A stretch of 64,000 bases of DNA from Bryobacterales bacterium (GCA_016716385.1 JADJWL010000026.1:496001-560000), one strand, 5' to 3'; shown: positions 55,483 through 64,000, counted from the first letter of the stretch. Numbers and translations are program-made. Notes: generated from the letters alone by a model not told the origin.

Positions 55483-57351
55483 ATGCCTGTCCATCGCCGT
55501 GATTTCCTCAAGGCCGGGGCCGCGTCCCTGGTGATGGCTTCCGCCGCCGCGGACACCAGCAACTGGGAGTGGCGCTCCTACGCGGGAGACAACGCGTCTT
55601 CGCGCTACGCGCCGCTGAACCAGATTACGCCGTCCAATGTCCGCGACCTCGAAATCGCATGGGAGCTGGAGACGCTGCCTTCGGGCGTGCGGCCGGTCGG
55701 GATGATGGAGTGCACCCCTATCGTCATCGACGGCATCATGTACCTGGCCGGCTTCGGCCTCGACACCTACGCGGTCGACCCCGCCACGGGCAAGGTACTG
55801 TGGTCGAATCCGGGCCTGGCCGCCACCGCCCGGACGCGCGCCGCCGGAGTGTCGCGCGGCCTGGTGCACTGGAAGGACGGCAAGGATGAGCGCATTTTCG
55901 CGCCGGTCCGCCAGCATATTCTGGCGCTCGACCCGAAGTCCGGCAAGCTGATCGATTCCTTCGGATCCGGCGGCGGCATCAACCTGCGCGAGAACCTCGA
56001 CCGCGAACTCGCGCCGGAGATGAGCCTGTACTCCACGACGCCCGGCGTCGTCTATCAGGACCTGCTGATCGTCACGACGCGTCCAGGTGAGGGGCCGCGC
56101 AGCGAGGCGCCCGGACATATCCGCGCCTACGACTGCCGCACCGGCAAGCGGCGCTGGATCTTCCACACGATTCCGCACCCCGGCGAGTTCGGCTACGAGA
56201 CCTGGTCGCCGAATTCGTGGAAGGAAAACGGCGGCGCCAACTGCTGGGGTGGCATGAGCCTCGATGCTGAGCGCGGGCTCGTCTACATCGCCACAGGCTC
56301 GCCGACCTTCGATTTCTGGGGCGGCAATCGCAAGGGCACGAACCTGTTCGGCAACTGCGTCCTGTGCCTGAAGGCGGAGACCGGCGAACGCGTCTGGCAT
56401 TTCCAGACCGTGCATCACGACCTGTGGGATTGGGATCTGCCCTGCGCGCCGAACCTGGTCACCGTGCTGCACAACGGCAAGCCGCGCGATGCCGTGGCGC
56501 AGGTCGGCAAGACGGGTTGGGTGTACCTGCTCGACCGCGAGACGGGCGAGCCGCTGTACCCGATCGAAGAGCGGCCGGTGCCGAAGTCGACCGTGCCGGG
56601 GGAGGAGTCCTGGCCGACGCAGCCGTTTCCGACGAATCCGCCGCCATTCTCGCGGCAGAACTTCCGTCCGGAAGACATTGCGAAGCTGTCGAAGGAATCG
56701 CACGAGTATCTCGTGAACACGCGCCTCAAGGACGTGGTGCTGGCCCCGATGTTTACGCCCCCGATGAAGGACAAGGAAGTCGTCTGCTTCCCCGGCTATC
56801 ACGGCGGCGGCTTGTGGGGCGGAGCGAGCTGGGTTGCCGATAAGGGCGTCCTTTTCGTCAATCACAACGAGCTGCCCTGGAGCCTGAAGCTGATCGACGC
56901 GCCCGAAGGCGCCTCATATCCGTATCAACACACGGGGTACCTGCGTCCCGAGACAGCGGACGGCTACCCGGCGATCCGTCCGCCGTGGGGATTGATTGCC
57001 GCTGTCGATCTGAATAACTGCAAAATCCTCTGGCAGACGCCGCTTGGCGAGTACAAGGATTTGACGAAACGGGGCATCAAGCCGACCGGCACCTACAACC
57101 GGGGCGGCAACATCGCGACCAGCAGCGGCCTGCTGTTTTCGTCCGGCACGCTGGACGGCGTCCTCCGCGCGTTCGATCAGAAGGACGGCAAGCTGCTCTG
57201 GGAATATGCTCTCGGCGGCGGAGGCTTTGCGACGCCGGCCACCTATATGGCCGGCGGGCGACAGTTCGTCATCATGGCGTCAAGCCCGCATCCCGCGGCG
57301 ACGGGTAAGGGTCCCAAGGCCGGTTTCACGGCATTCGCGCTTCCGAAATGA
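55483..57351 (+). CDS. Tat-exported PQQ-type quinoprotein dehydrogenase
   Basis: 622 residues. Tat signal HRRDFLKAGAASL. The rest is an eight-bladed quinoprotein propeller: WEWRSYAGDNASSRYAPLNQI is the typical first blade start of alcohol/glucose dehydrogenases, followed by W-motif repeats such as DPATGKVLW, DPKSGKLI, DCRTGKRRWIFHTIP, KAETGERVWHFQTVHHDLWDWD and QKDGKLLWEY. A periplasmic enzyme oxidising alcohols or aldoses is likely. There is no haem-binding CxxCH in the chain; the neighbouring pentahaem protein overlaps its stop by 4 bp and may accept the electrons. PQQ biosynthesis genes are not visible here. Confidence 0.8.
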   Translation: MPVHRRDFLKAGAASLVMASAAADTSNWEWRSYAGDNASSRYAPLNQITPSNVRDLEIAWELETLPSGVRPVGMMECTPIVIDGIMYLAGFGLDTYAVDPATGKVLWSNPGLAATARTRAAGVSRGLVHWKDGKDERIFAPVRQHILALDPKSGKLIDSFGSGGGINLRENLDRELAPEMSLYSTTPGVVYQDLLIVTTRPGEGPRSEAPGHIRAYDCRTGKRRWIFHTIPHPGEFGYETWSPNSWKENGGANCWGGMSLDAERGLVYIATGSPTFDFWGGNRKGTNLFGNCVLCLKAETGERVWHFQTVHHDLWDWDLPCAPNLVTVLHNGKPRDAVAQVGKTGWVYLLDRETGEPLYPIEERPVPKSTVPGEESWPTQPFPTNPPPFSRQNFRPEDIAKLSKESHEYLVNTRLKDVVLAPMFTPPMKDKEVVCFPGYHGGGLWGGASWVADKGVLFVNHNELPWSLKLIDAPEGASYPYQHTGYLRPETADGYPAIRPPWGLIAAVDLNNCKILWQTPLGEYKDLTKRGIKPTGTYNRGGNIATSSGLLFSSGTLDGVLRAFDQKDGKLLWEYALGGGGFATPATYMAGGRQFVIMASSPHPAATGKGPKAGFTAFALPK

Positions 57352-57878
57352 GTCCGGCCCGCGGCAGTCTTGCTGTAGCAGCGGTCCTGGCGGCGGGATT
57401 CGTGTTCGGACAGGTCTCCAGCAAGCCCCCTGAACCCAAACCGTTCACGCCGGGCGAGCCCGTCGAGCAACCGATTCCGTTCAGCCACAAGACGCACATG
57501 GGCGTCGGCCTGAAATGCCTGGACTGCCACGCCATCAAAGCTCCGGGCGATTTCGCGGGATTTCCAGCCGAGACGCGCTGCATGGCCTGCCATGCGGCGG
57601 TCAAGAAGGACAGCCCGCATATCCGGAAGGTGGCCGAAGCCCGCAAAAGCGGCACCGCCATTGCGTGGAAGCGGGTCTACGAGGTGAAGGAGTTCGTCTA
57701 CTTCTCACACGAGGTCCATCACCGCAAGGCCGGTGTCGACTGCGGCGTCTGCCATGGCAAGGTCGCCGAGCGGGACGTCCTGTTTCAGGAGAAGCCGCTC
57801 GACATGTACTCGTGCATGAAGTGCCACGAGCAATACAAGGCGTCAAATGACTGCCAGCTTTGCCACGACGCGCAGTAA
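57348..57878 (+). CDS. Secreted pentahaem cytochrome c
   Basis: 176 residues with a signal peptide (SLAVAAVLAAGFVFG) and five CxxCH sites: CLDCH, CMACH, CGVCH, CMKCH and CQLCH. Extra histidines (FSHKTHMG, FSHEVHHRK) fit axial ligation in the cytochrome c3/c7 style. Multihaem periplasmic carriers usually shuttle electrons to or from the quinone pool or outer-membrane partners. Translationally coupled to the PQQ-type enzyme (ATGA), so it is its likely electron acceptor, an unusual choice since such enzymes normally use a single-haem cytochrome or fused haem domain. Confidence 0.85.
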   Translation: MSPARGSLAVAAVLAAGFVFGQVSSKPPEPKPFTPGEPVEQPIPFSHKTHMGVGLKCLDCHAIKAPGDFAGFPAETRCMACHAAVKKDSPHIRKVAEARKSGTAIAWKRVYEVKEFVYFSHEVHHRKAGVDCGVCHGKVAERDVLFQEKPLDMYSCMKCHEQYKASNDCQLCHDAQ

Positions 57879-57881
57879 GCG

Positions 57882-59318
57882 TCAGCGCTTCAGTCCGTCG
57901 AACATTTCGACCAGCGTCTTCATGATCTTGGTCGTGGCCTCGACCTCGAAGAGACTGCTGCCGATCCATGTCTCGTAGCCGCCCAGCTTGTGCTGCTCCG
58001 GTGTCGGCAGGTAGATATAGCCGCCGTTGGCGAGCGAAATCGTAAACGTGCGCGGGAACGGGCTGCGTTTCTTGATTTCGAGACCCGTTTCGGCGAACAC
58101 CTCGTTCGGCAGACCCACGATGGCCAGGTCGCCGATGCGGAGGGCCTGGACGATGTAGGGGATCTCCGCGGGCCAGGTGCTCATCCGCATGATCCGGTGC
58201 GCGTAGTTCTCTTCCCGCTGATGCTTCGCGGCGGCGCCGGCCGGCCGGGCGAGCACCTCTTTGGCCCAGGCGACCTGCTCCGCTGTGGGCACGCGTACGC
58301 CCATCGGGATCTCGCGCTCGAGCATGCGCAGCGGGACCCAGTCGTGGTGCGGCGTAGTCTGATAGACCCGGTAGACCTCGGCGGCCACGATGTTGGCGAT
58401 CATGCGCATCTTCTCGTAGGGCTCATAGCGGCGGGACGGTGTCTTGCGGTTCGGCGAGTAGTCGTTGTTGTTCACGTCGCCGCTGGTGCCGTTTGAGAGG
58501 ATGCCGACGAACGGTGGGTCCTGCCCGTCCGCGCCGAGCATCTGCCGGATCCGTCCGGCGAACATGCCGAAGTAATCCGCCGAGATGTGGTTCGGGCCGA
58601 CGCCGCCGACGTAGTGCAACGAATAGTTGGCCAGCAGAGCGATCGGGCGCCCCGAGGCCGACTGCACCGAAAGGAACGCAACCTCCGGGTCGACCGGTCC
58701 GGCGGGCTCGTGAATATCCGGATTGCCGCCCGGGTTCATGACGGCTGTGTCGATGCCGCCGAAGGGGTTGACCGCATGTTTGCCAGGCTTCAGCTTCCAG
58801 CGGCGGTTGAACACCTGGCCCGGTTCTGAGCCCGCTCCCCAACCAACGCGCGCGGGTTCGAGGTTGTGGATGGCGTTCTGGACGCAATCGGCCAGCTTGA
58901 CCGCTAGAAAACGTTGATATTCGTCGAGCGGCTCACCGCCGCCGGTGATGTGGCCGTTGGCGCGGGAACTGGGCCCGGAGTGCGTGTGGGTCGACGACAT
59001 CAGTATGTGCGTCATGGGCAGGCCGGTCTTCTGCTGCAGCGCGCGTTTGGCTTCGTCATACACGTAGCGGGGGATGCCGAGATTGTCCGACACAGACAGC
59101 GCCAGGCGTGTCTGGCCGTCATCCAGGACCAGGCAGCGCACGTGCAGCTCGTCGTGGATGTACTTCGAAGGCTGCGGCGTCCAGCCGCCGACGGTCGGCG
59201 CGCCCACCGGCGGCGTGATGTTGCTGGTGGCCGCTCCGGCGCGGAAGATGCGCTGGGCGGAGAGTCCGCCGGGCACGAGAGCGAGCAGGCAGATGGCAGT
59301 CAGGATTCGATGGGTCAT
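57882..59318 (-). CDS. Neutral/alkaline ceramidase-like secreted enzyme
   Basis: 478 residues, signal peptide MTHRILTAICLLALVPGGLSA. Neutral ceramidase features at the N-terminal domain: FRAGAATSNITPPVGAP, ILMSSTHTHSGPS with zinc-binding histidines, and SNGTSGDVNNND in the active-site region. The family hydrolyses the amide of ceramide; some bacterial members have other lipid substrates. About 200 residues shorter than typical full-length ceramidases (no Ig-like C-terminal domain). The start overlaps the stop of the formamidase gene by 4 bp (ATGA). Confidence 0.78.
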   Translation of the reverse strand: MTHRILTAICLLALVPGGLSAQRIFRAGAATSNITPPVGAPTVGGWTPQPSKYIHDELHVRCLVLDDGQTRLALSVSDNLGIPRYVYDEAKRALQQKTGLPMTHILMSSTHTHSGPSSRANGHITGGGEPLDEYQRFLAVKLADCVQNAIHNLEPARVGWGAGSEPGQVFNRRWKLKPGKHAVNPFGGIDTAVMNPGGNPDIHEPAGPVDPEVAFLSVQSASGRPIALLANYSLHYVGGVGPNHISADYFGMFAGRIRQMLGADGQDPPFVGILSNGTSGDVNNNDYSPNRKTPSRRYEPYEKMRMIANIVAAEVYRVYQTTPHHDWVPLRMLEREIPMGVRVPTAEQVAWAKEVLARPAGAAAKHQREENYAHRIMRMSTWPAEIPYIVQALRIGDLAIVGLPNEVFAETGLEIKKRSPFPRTFTISLANGGYIYLPTPEQHKLGGYETWIGSSLFEVEATTKIMKTLVEMFDGLKR

Positions 59319-60367
59319 TGGGAAGCGTCCTCAAGCTGGTGGCAGCGCGCGGGCACGTAGCGCTTAGGAATCAGCGTGACGGTCGTGGTCCAGTAGGTGC
59401 CGATCTTGTGCTCGACGACCGAGCCAATCAGCATGTGACTTTCCCACAGCGTCAGGCCGCATTCTTCACGCAGCCACCGCAGCATATCAGAGTTGCCCTC
59501 CCGCAGGCGGGAATCGGTGTTGGAATCCTTTGCCGGGTTGTTGACGATGGATGCGATGTGGGTGGCGTTGACCAGGCGCGGCCCGGTGAGGTTCTTGCCC
59601 TTCACCACGCGGACGGTGAATTCGACGTTCAGAGAAGTTTCGACACCCGCCCCGAATCCCTCGCCGTCACCCTGCAGCGCGTGGCCGTCGCCGAGGTAGA
59701 AGTACGCGCCGCGGTGGTAAACGGGAAAGTAGAGCGTGGCGCCTTCGGCGATGTCGTTGTAGTCCATGTTGCCGCCGTGGGTGGAGATGGGGCTGTACGG
59801 CTCTCTGGCCGCTCCCGGTTCAGCGACCCCCATCGTCCCGATGTGAGGCCGTACCGGAATCTCGATCTTCCAATCCGATCGCATGGCGGGGCGCAGGCGC
59901 GGACTCGTGGTCAGCCTCTGCAGGTCGATGTCCCACGGGATGAGATCGTCGCGCTTGGGACGCACGGCGTGCATTTCGTACGCCGCCGGCCGCGAGTTGG
60001 CCGTATCGCCCGGCTTGAGGCGGGAATCCGGGATGCCGGTGGTGGTGTAGCCATAGTTCCGGTTGACACGGACCTTGTCCAGTCGGACTTCGAGCGCGTC
60101 ACCCGGCTCGGCGCCTTCGACATAGAACGGCCCGAACAGCGGGTTGCCGCCCTCCGGTGGGACGTACGGGTGCTGGAGGTGATGCACGCCATACTCGTCG
60201 CCCCCGCCGGAATCCCAGGTCCTGGTGACCACGCGGTCGCCAGAGCGGACGCGGAGGATCGGCTCCTTCTGGGCGGACAGGTTCCGTGAATGGTGGTTCG
60301 GGAAAATCGTGTGGACTTCGGAGGCAGCCGGTAGTGCCAATGTGATGAGCAGGAGGGCGGATCGCAT
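59315..60367 (-). CDS. Secreted acetamidase/formamidase-family protein
   Basis: 350 residues with a signal peptide (RSALLLITLALPAASEVH), which the usual cytoplasmic acetamidases lack. Family patterns: GDGHALQGDGEGFGAGVETS (catalytic region), GVHHLQHPYVPPEGGNPLFGPFYVEGAEPGDAL, VRPHIGTMGVA and STHGGNMDYNDIAEG. It hydrolyses small amides to ammonia and acid in the best-known members; the substrate here is unknown. Coupled to the ceramidase by a 4-bp overlap. A -35 TTGACA (60407-60402) precedes it. Confidence 0.82.
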   Translation of the reverse strand: MRSALLLITLALPAASEVHTIFPNHHSRNLSAQKEPILRVRSGDRVVTRTWDSGGGDEYGVHHLQHPYVPPEGGNPLFGPFYVEGAEPGDALEVRLDKVRVNRNYGYTTTGIPDSRLKPGDTANSRPAAYEMHAVRPKRDDLIPWDIDLQRLTTSPRLRPAMRSDWKIEIPVRPHIGTMGVAEPGAAREPYSPISTHGGNMDYNDIAEGATLYFPVYHRGAYFYLGDGHALQGDGEGFGAGVETSLNVEFTVRVVKGKNLTGPRLVNATHIASIVNNPAKDSNTDSRLREGNSDMLRWLREECGLTLWESHMLIGSVVEHKIGTYWTTTVTLIPKRYVPARCHQLEDASQ

Positions 60368-60380
60368 CGTCGTTCTGTGT

Positions 60381-60407
60381 ATGCTACCGCACCCGTCTCT
60401 TTGTCAA
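60381..60407 (-). promoter_or_regulatory. Candidate promoter for the formamidase gene
   Basis: On the minus strand TTGACA (60407-60402) and TAGCAT (60386-60381) with a 15-bp spacer. The ATG at 60367 is 13 bases beyond the -10, giving a leader of only about 7 bases, and no ribosome site is seen. Confidence 0.4.
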
Positions 60408-60416
60408 ACAGTGAGC

Positions 60417-62048
60417 CTAGGTAAGCCGCATCCTGCTCAACAGAGCATGGAAGCGCGGGTCATCCCGGATCGGATCGTAGACCGGTTTCGACGGAAGGTG
60501 AAGGAGGTGCGGGTCGCGCTCGTCGACCGCCTGGTTCAGCCAGTGGAATGCGGCATCGGCATCGCCCAGGCCGAGGTGCACCCAGGCCCGGCTGATCGGC
60601 GTGACGTAGCCTCTTTCCGCTGCGGCATCCAATTCTCCAAGGATTGCGGCGGCCTCCGCCCGGCGGCCAAGACGGGCGATGCCGTAGCCTAGCGCACCGA
60701 GGGCACCCGCTGCCCGCCCCATTCTTTCCACGGCGGCACGCCACGACGCCACGCCTTCTTCGACCCGTCCGGCGTAGTACAAAATTGACCCGCGAAGACC
60801 GAGGGCGACGGGATACTCCGGATTCAGCGCCAGCGCGGCCTCCAGTTCGCGCAGAGCCGCGGGGAACTCGCGGCTGAAGCCGAGCACCCACCCGAGCCAG
60901 CTATGCATCAGCAGAGAGAGCGGGTCCAGCTCGAGTGCCTTCCGCAACTCCAGCACGGCTTCATGCAAACGGCTACACGGAACGAGGCACGTCATCGCGC
61001 GCAGCGAATGCGCCTCCACCGCGGCGGGGCTCAGAATCACCGCCTTGGCGAAGTCCTCCTCCGCTCCCTGCCAATCGAACTCCAGCCAGCCGCGATAGGC
61101 CCCGGACAACGCGTAGGCCTCGCCAATCGAATCGTCCAGGCCGCGCGCCGTACGAATGGCTGCCCATCCATCGGGACCCACCTCTTTGGGACGGACGTTC
61201 CCGTAATCAGACAGGCCCCGATACGATTCGGCCAATCCCAGGTAGGGCCGCGAAAAGGATGGATCGAGGGCGATGGCCTGCCGGTAGCAGGCCATGCAGT
61301 GGCCGATCACTTCAGCACTTTCATACCGGTGGTAGTACCGTCCCTTCAGCCATTGGTGGTAGGCCTCCGGAAGGGGCGCCGGCCGGACCGCAGACGAAGG
61401 TCCGGCGTGCACGGCGAAAGCCCCGGCGATGGCCCGCGAGATCCGGTCCTGAATCTCGAACAGGTCCCCAAGGTGGGAATCGTAGTGTTCGCTCCAGAGA
61501 TGGAAGCCGTTCCTCGCGCTCACCAACTGCGCCGAGACGCGGATGCGATCGCGGGAACGCTGGACGCTGCCCTCGAGGATCGTACTGACGCCCAGGGCCG
61601 CACCGATCTCGCGAACGTCCCGCTCTTTCCCGCGGAAGGCGAACGACGACGTACGCGCCGTCACGTGCAATCCTGGCATCCGGGATAGCGCCGTGATGAT
61701 CTCGTCGGCCAGCCCATCGGAGAAGTACTCGTTCTCCCTATCCGCGCTGAGATTGGCAAACGGCAGAACGGCCACCGAAGGTTCGCGGACCGGTGGAGTC
61801 GCGGTCTCCGGCAAGTCGCCGGGGCGCTGCTGCTCCCCCTGCCACCAACGGTCCACTTCAGGCTTGAGGGCGAACACGCCCGGCTTAGCGCCGCCCGGCA
61901 AACGGTGGACCGGTAGAGCCCGGGTGCGCTCCCATCTTTGGACTGTTCTCACATCGCGGGACAGATGGCTCGCGATCTCTTTCCAGGAATCGAGAAGTTC
62001 TTCGGAGGAGAAGGACAGGTACTGCTGGAGTGGCTTGCGGACGCCCAC
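60417..62048 (-). CDS. HTH / TolB-like / TPR regulatory protein
   Basis: 543 residues. N-terminus is a MerR/excisionase-type DNA-binding helix-turn-helix (SWKEIASHLSRDVRTVQRWE). A TolB/FlgO-type domain follows (SVAVLPFANLSADRENEYFS and DEIITALSRMPGLHVTARTS), and residues ~220-530 are TPR units such as DLFEIQDRISRAIAGAF then ACYRQAIALDPSFSRPYLGLAESY. This adenylate-cyclase-like regulator architecture without the cyclase is common in Acidobacteria. A cytosolic sensory or regulatory role is inferred; target genes are unknown. It reads away from the secreted protein at 62189. Confidence 0.75.
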   Translation of the reverse strand: MGVRKPLQQYLSFSSEELLDSWKEIASHLSRDVRTVQRWERTRALPVHRLPGGAKPGVFALKPEVDRWWQGEQQRPGDLPETATPPVREPSVAVLPFANLSADRENEYFSDGLADEIITALSRMPGLHVTARTSSFAFRGKERDVREIGAALGVSTILEGSVQRSRDRIRVSAQLVSARNGFHLWSEHYDSHLGDLFEIQDRISRAIAGAFAVHAGPSSAVRPAPLPEAYHQWLKGRYYHRYESAEVIGHCMACYRQAIALDPSFSRPYLGLAESYRGLSDYGNVRPKEVGPDGWAAIRTARGLDDSIGEAYALSGAYRGWLEFDWQGAEEDFAKAVILSPAAVEAHSLRAMTCLVPCSRLHEAVLELRKALELDPLSLLMHSWLGWVLGFSREFPAALRELEAALALNPEYPVALGLRGSILYYAGRVEEGVASWRAAVERMGRAAGALGALGYGIARLGRRAEAAAILGELDAAAERGYVTPISRAWVHLGLGDADAAFHWLNQAVDERDPHLLHLPSKPVYDPIRDDPRFHALLSRMRLT

Positions 62049-62188
62049 AGTAGAAACTCCACGACAGGATCCCAGGGCGCCTCCAGTGTATCAGGATGCG
62101 GCAACATGCGGCAAAGCCGCCGCTGTCGCGTGTTGCCGCTTCCCGGCTCGGATTCACCGGGCTCAAACTATTCCCGGAGGTAAAGGAA

Positions 62189-63073
62189 ATGCTCCGACAA
62201 ACAACTGGCGCGCTGGCTGTGCCGCTGCTGGCCATCCTCGGATCTCCGCTGTTGGCCCAATCCGTGTGTTCCACGCAATCTGTGGTTGGGGTGTGGGCGG
62301 CGTCGAGTCACGGCGTTGTGTTCTCGCCCGCCAGTCCGGTCCCGCTCGCCGTGCCCGGCGCGGCTGTGGGCTTGGTCTCAATCGGTTACGACTCCCGGGT
62401 TTCGCTGAAACTCAGCGGCAACCTGGGTGGTCAGTTTGCCGTTGTGGCGGCAACAGGCACGATCGTGGTCAACCCGGACTGCACCGGAACCTTCAGCGCT
62501 ACGGTCCCAGGGATGACGGGGTTCTGGAACCTGCAGGAACAGATCGTTGTGCTGGATAACGGAAACGAAGTCCAAACGATCAGCACGGGACAAATGTTCC
62601 GCAGGCCGGCCGTCTGGCAATGCCGGTGGAAGCGGCTGTCCCATACTCCGCTTCTGGCCGCCGGGCAACTCCCGGCTTGCCAAGCGGAAATGATACGCGG
62701 AACCTGGACGGGAGCCTCCGACGGAGTTCGGCCGGCTCCAGGGGCCGACCCGTCCGCACCGGCGGCGTTTCTGACCCGGGGCGTCATCGACTATCGGCAA
62801 GAACTGAACGGAACGTTCACAGCGAGCATCGGCGGCACGATCGTGAACGGCGAGTACACCGGCTCCATCCTGGAGTTGAGTCCCGATTGTACGGGAAAGT
62901 GGACGTACACGCTGAAAGCCGACGATGGGACTGAGTTGCCTGGATCCGGTGTCGAGTACTTCGTGGTCGTCGACCACGGGCGCGAGATCTGGGGTCTGCC
63001 AGTGCAGGGAGTCCTGGGCGTGCCGGTCGGACTGGTTCGGTATCGGCGCCTGTCACCGGTTGCCTTCCAGTGA
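62189..63073 (+). CDS. Secreted protein of two related repeats, unknown function
   Basis: 294 residues from the ATG at 62189 (GGAGG and AAAGGA upstream); an in-frame ATG at 62096 would hide the signal. Signal MLRQTTGALAVPLLAILGSP ends near residue 24. Two halves share a pattern: a cysteine, V-x-G-x-W, a long loop, then PDCTGTFSAT in the first and PDCTGKWTYT in the second, each followed by VLDNG / VVDHG strands. This suggests a duplicated beta-barrel or lipocalin-like unit. No catalytic motif. Extracytoplasmic ligand binding is a guess. Confidence 0.65.
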   Translation: MLRQTTGALAVPLLAILGSPLLAQSVCSTQSVVGVWAASSHGVVFSPASPVPLAVPGAAVGLVSIGYDSRVSLKLSGNLGGQFAVVAATGTIVVNPDCTGTFSATVPGMTGFWNLQEQIVVLDNGNEVQTISTGQMFRRPAVWQCRWKRLSHTPLLAAGQLPACQAEMIRGTWTGASDGVRPAPGADPSAPAAFLTRGVIDYRQELNGTFTASIGGTIVNGEYTGSILELSPDCTGKWTYTLKADDGTELPGSGVEYFVVVDHGREIWGLPVQGVLGVPVGLVRYRRLSPVAFQ

Positions 63074-63180
63074 GCATCCAGCATCGGCCATAGGCCTTTT
63101 CCTTGAGCGATTCCAGGGGAAACGGTCGGCTGTGTTCGGGCCGCGGGTCCGATAAGCTACGTAAGGAAAGGTTTGGACCC

Positions 63181-64000
63181 GTGTTGCGCGCCCGCTGCTC
63201 TCTGGCTCTGGTTGTCCTGTCGATTGGTCTGCTCAGCGGCCAGGAGAGTCCCGAAGCTGCGCGGACCAGGCAATTGAATACGGAGATCCTCCGGTTGCGG
63301 GACCTATCCGGAGACCGTGCCGCCGCCCTGCTGGCCGAGCGGGAGCAACGGCTCATTCGTCTGATCCGCGAGGATCCCGACGAGGCGCGCCGCATGGCGT
63401 TTCCCGCCGGGGTCCTGCGCGAGATGGCGGGCCGCTTCCCCGGCGCCCGGCTCGAATCGCGCCCCAGGTGGCGGGGCGAAGTCGAATTGGCCGTGGAGGA
63501 TGGCGTCGATCTGGTCTCGCACCGGGTGATCCGGCGCCTGCGAGTGGGCCGGCGCGTGTACGACCTCCACTTCGCCGGCAACGAGCCGCCGGACCTGGAA
63601 TGCGGCGCTGGGATCGAGGCCGAAGGGATCGCCGCCGGGGACAAGTTCCTTGTCGAGCGCGCCGCTGTGATCCGGCAGCCGCTGTCGGCCGCCTGTGTCA
63701 AGACCGGCGCCCAGAAGATCGCAGTGATTCTGGTCAACTTCCCGAGCGCCAGCCTGCCTTCCGGCATCACCGCCAACCACATCAACGGTGTGTTCCTGGG
63801 CAACGCCTACACGACGCAGAGCAACACCCCGAACTGGTCCGTGAGTGATTTTTGGGAGCAGAATTCCGACGGGCAAACCTGGGTCGAGCCTCCGGGTGGG
63901 TCGGGCGGGCTGAAAATCGTCGGGCCCTACATGCTGCAGCAGGACTACAACTACTGCAGCAATTCCAGTTCGCTGCGCCAGGCGGCGTACGCGGCGGCCG
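63181..64000 (+). CDS. Secreted M11/M6-like metallopeptidase, 3' part outside window
   Basis: Open frame from a GTG at 63181 through the right window edge (273 codons), with GGAAAGG ten bases upstream. Signal peptide ARCSLALVVLSIGLLSG. The later part has KIAVILVNFPSASLP, then VSDFWEQNSDGQTW and LKIVGPYMLQQDYNYC, which is the order seen before the HExxH in gametolysin/M6-like secreted peptidases. The zinc motif would lie beyond the edge and cannot be confirmed. The first ~150 residues form a pro-region-like charged helix and strands. Confidence 0.65.
   Translation, partial: MLRARCSLALVVLSIGLLSGQESPEAARTRQLNTEILRLRDLSGDRAAALLAEREQRLIRLIREDPDEARRMAFPAGVLREMAGRFPGARLESRPRWRGEVELAVEDGVDLVSHRVIRRLRVGRRVYDLHFAGNEPPDLECGAGIEAEGIAAGDKFLVERAAVIRQPLSAACVKTGAQKIAVILVNFPSASLPSGITANHINGVFLGNAYTTQSNTPNWSVSDFWEQNSDGQTWVEPPGGSGGLKIVGPYMLQQDYNYCSNSSSLRQAAYAAA

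Noticed and set aside
55474..56865. Minus-strand frame opposite the PQQ-type dehydrogenase
   Set aside because: Shadow of propeller gene; no motif or ribosome site.
63074..63180. GGCC-ATA-GGCC followed by TTTTCC as a terminator
   Set aside because: The stem is only four base pairs and the T-run is short and interrupted.

Overview
The window is high-GC bacterial chromosome with dense, mostly short operons. It looks like phylum Acidobacteriota, most likely the Bryobacterales/Solibacter group. The grounds are family composition: two secreted proteins with the C-terminal 'Solibacter-type' domain (TIGR03437-like, around 19.5 and 27.1 kb), an HTH/TolB-like/TPR regulator, a DUF1592-type cytochrome, Tat-exported enzymes and a secreted sulfatase. 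No rRNA, tRNA, CRISPR array, IS element or phage block was recognised, and no stretch over 300 bases lacks a gene. Both ends cut through genes (1-1863 minus, 63181-64000 plus).

Layout. 1-3.9 kb (minus): a secreted glycosidase-like protein and a TPR/beta-barrel outer-membrane protein, read as the edge of an exopolysaccharide export locus. 3.9-11.2 kb (plus): glutaryl-CoA dehydrogenase, a membrane spermidine-synthase-like protein, a Ser/Thr dehydratase-like enzyme, an HpcH/HpaI aldolase, a cupin, then a three-gene cassette (duplicated-domain protein, HEGGH zinc-peptidase-like protein, lipoprotein) that resembles an adaptor/effector/immunity set. 11.2-14.8 kb (minus): two tandem CpaE/TadZ-like ATPases and an aminotransferase. 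14.9-27.7 kb (plus): HolA, a fused E1 2-oxoacid dehydrogenase, an SBBP/TIGR03437 protein, a sugar-binding lipoprotein with a sulfatase, GlgC, a TPR protein, a MacB-like permease and an alpha/beta hydrolase.

27.7-31.6 kb (minus) is the oddest accessory segment. A secreted HEAGH metallopeptidase is split by a 10-G tract just after its signal peptide. It is followed by a secreted Ig-like protein and a truncated, apparently frameshifted copy of that protein. 31.7-41.5 kb holds a class V aminotransferase, a YkgJ-type cysteine-cluster protein, an SSS symporter with an unknown partner gene, a PRTase, a polyprenyl sugar transferase, a small membrane protein, an RsbRD-like protein, a radical SAM/SPASM enzyme and a RhaT-like transporter.

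41.5-53.6 kb: a lipoprotein with a multispanning glycosyltransferase-like protein, a BadF-type kinase, Pgk, an exported RraA-like protein, an M24 peptidase, YggU, a Wzt-like ABC ATPase, a DUF1592 dihaem protein and a PLP decarboxylase. 53.6-55.35 kb (minus) is a two-gene module: a small protein with an HKRNPGDFGL motif overlaps a protein whose C-terminus looks like an ImmA/IrrE domain without the HExxH. It is a candidate undescribed toxin-antitoxin or defence pair. 55.5-64 kb: a PQQ-type dehydrogenase overlapping a pentahaem cytochrome, a ceramidase with a secreted formamidase, an HTH/TolB/TPR regulator, a secreted two-repeat protein and the start of an M11/M6-like peptidase.

Metabolically the segment reads as a heterotroph that processes extracellular polymers (sulfatase, hydrolase, ceramidase, peptidases), with scattered exopolysaccharide functions and central metabolism (Pgk, GlgC, E1). 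Several starts sit only 6-11 bases from a -10-like hexamer, which suggests leaderless transcripts.
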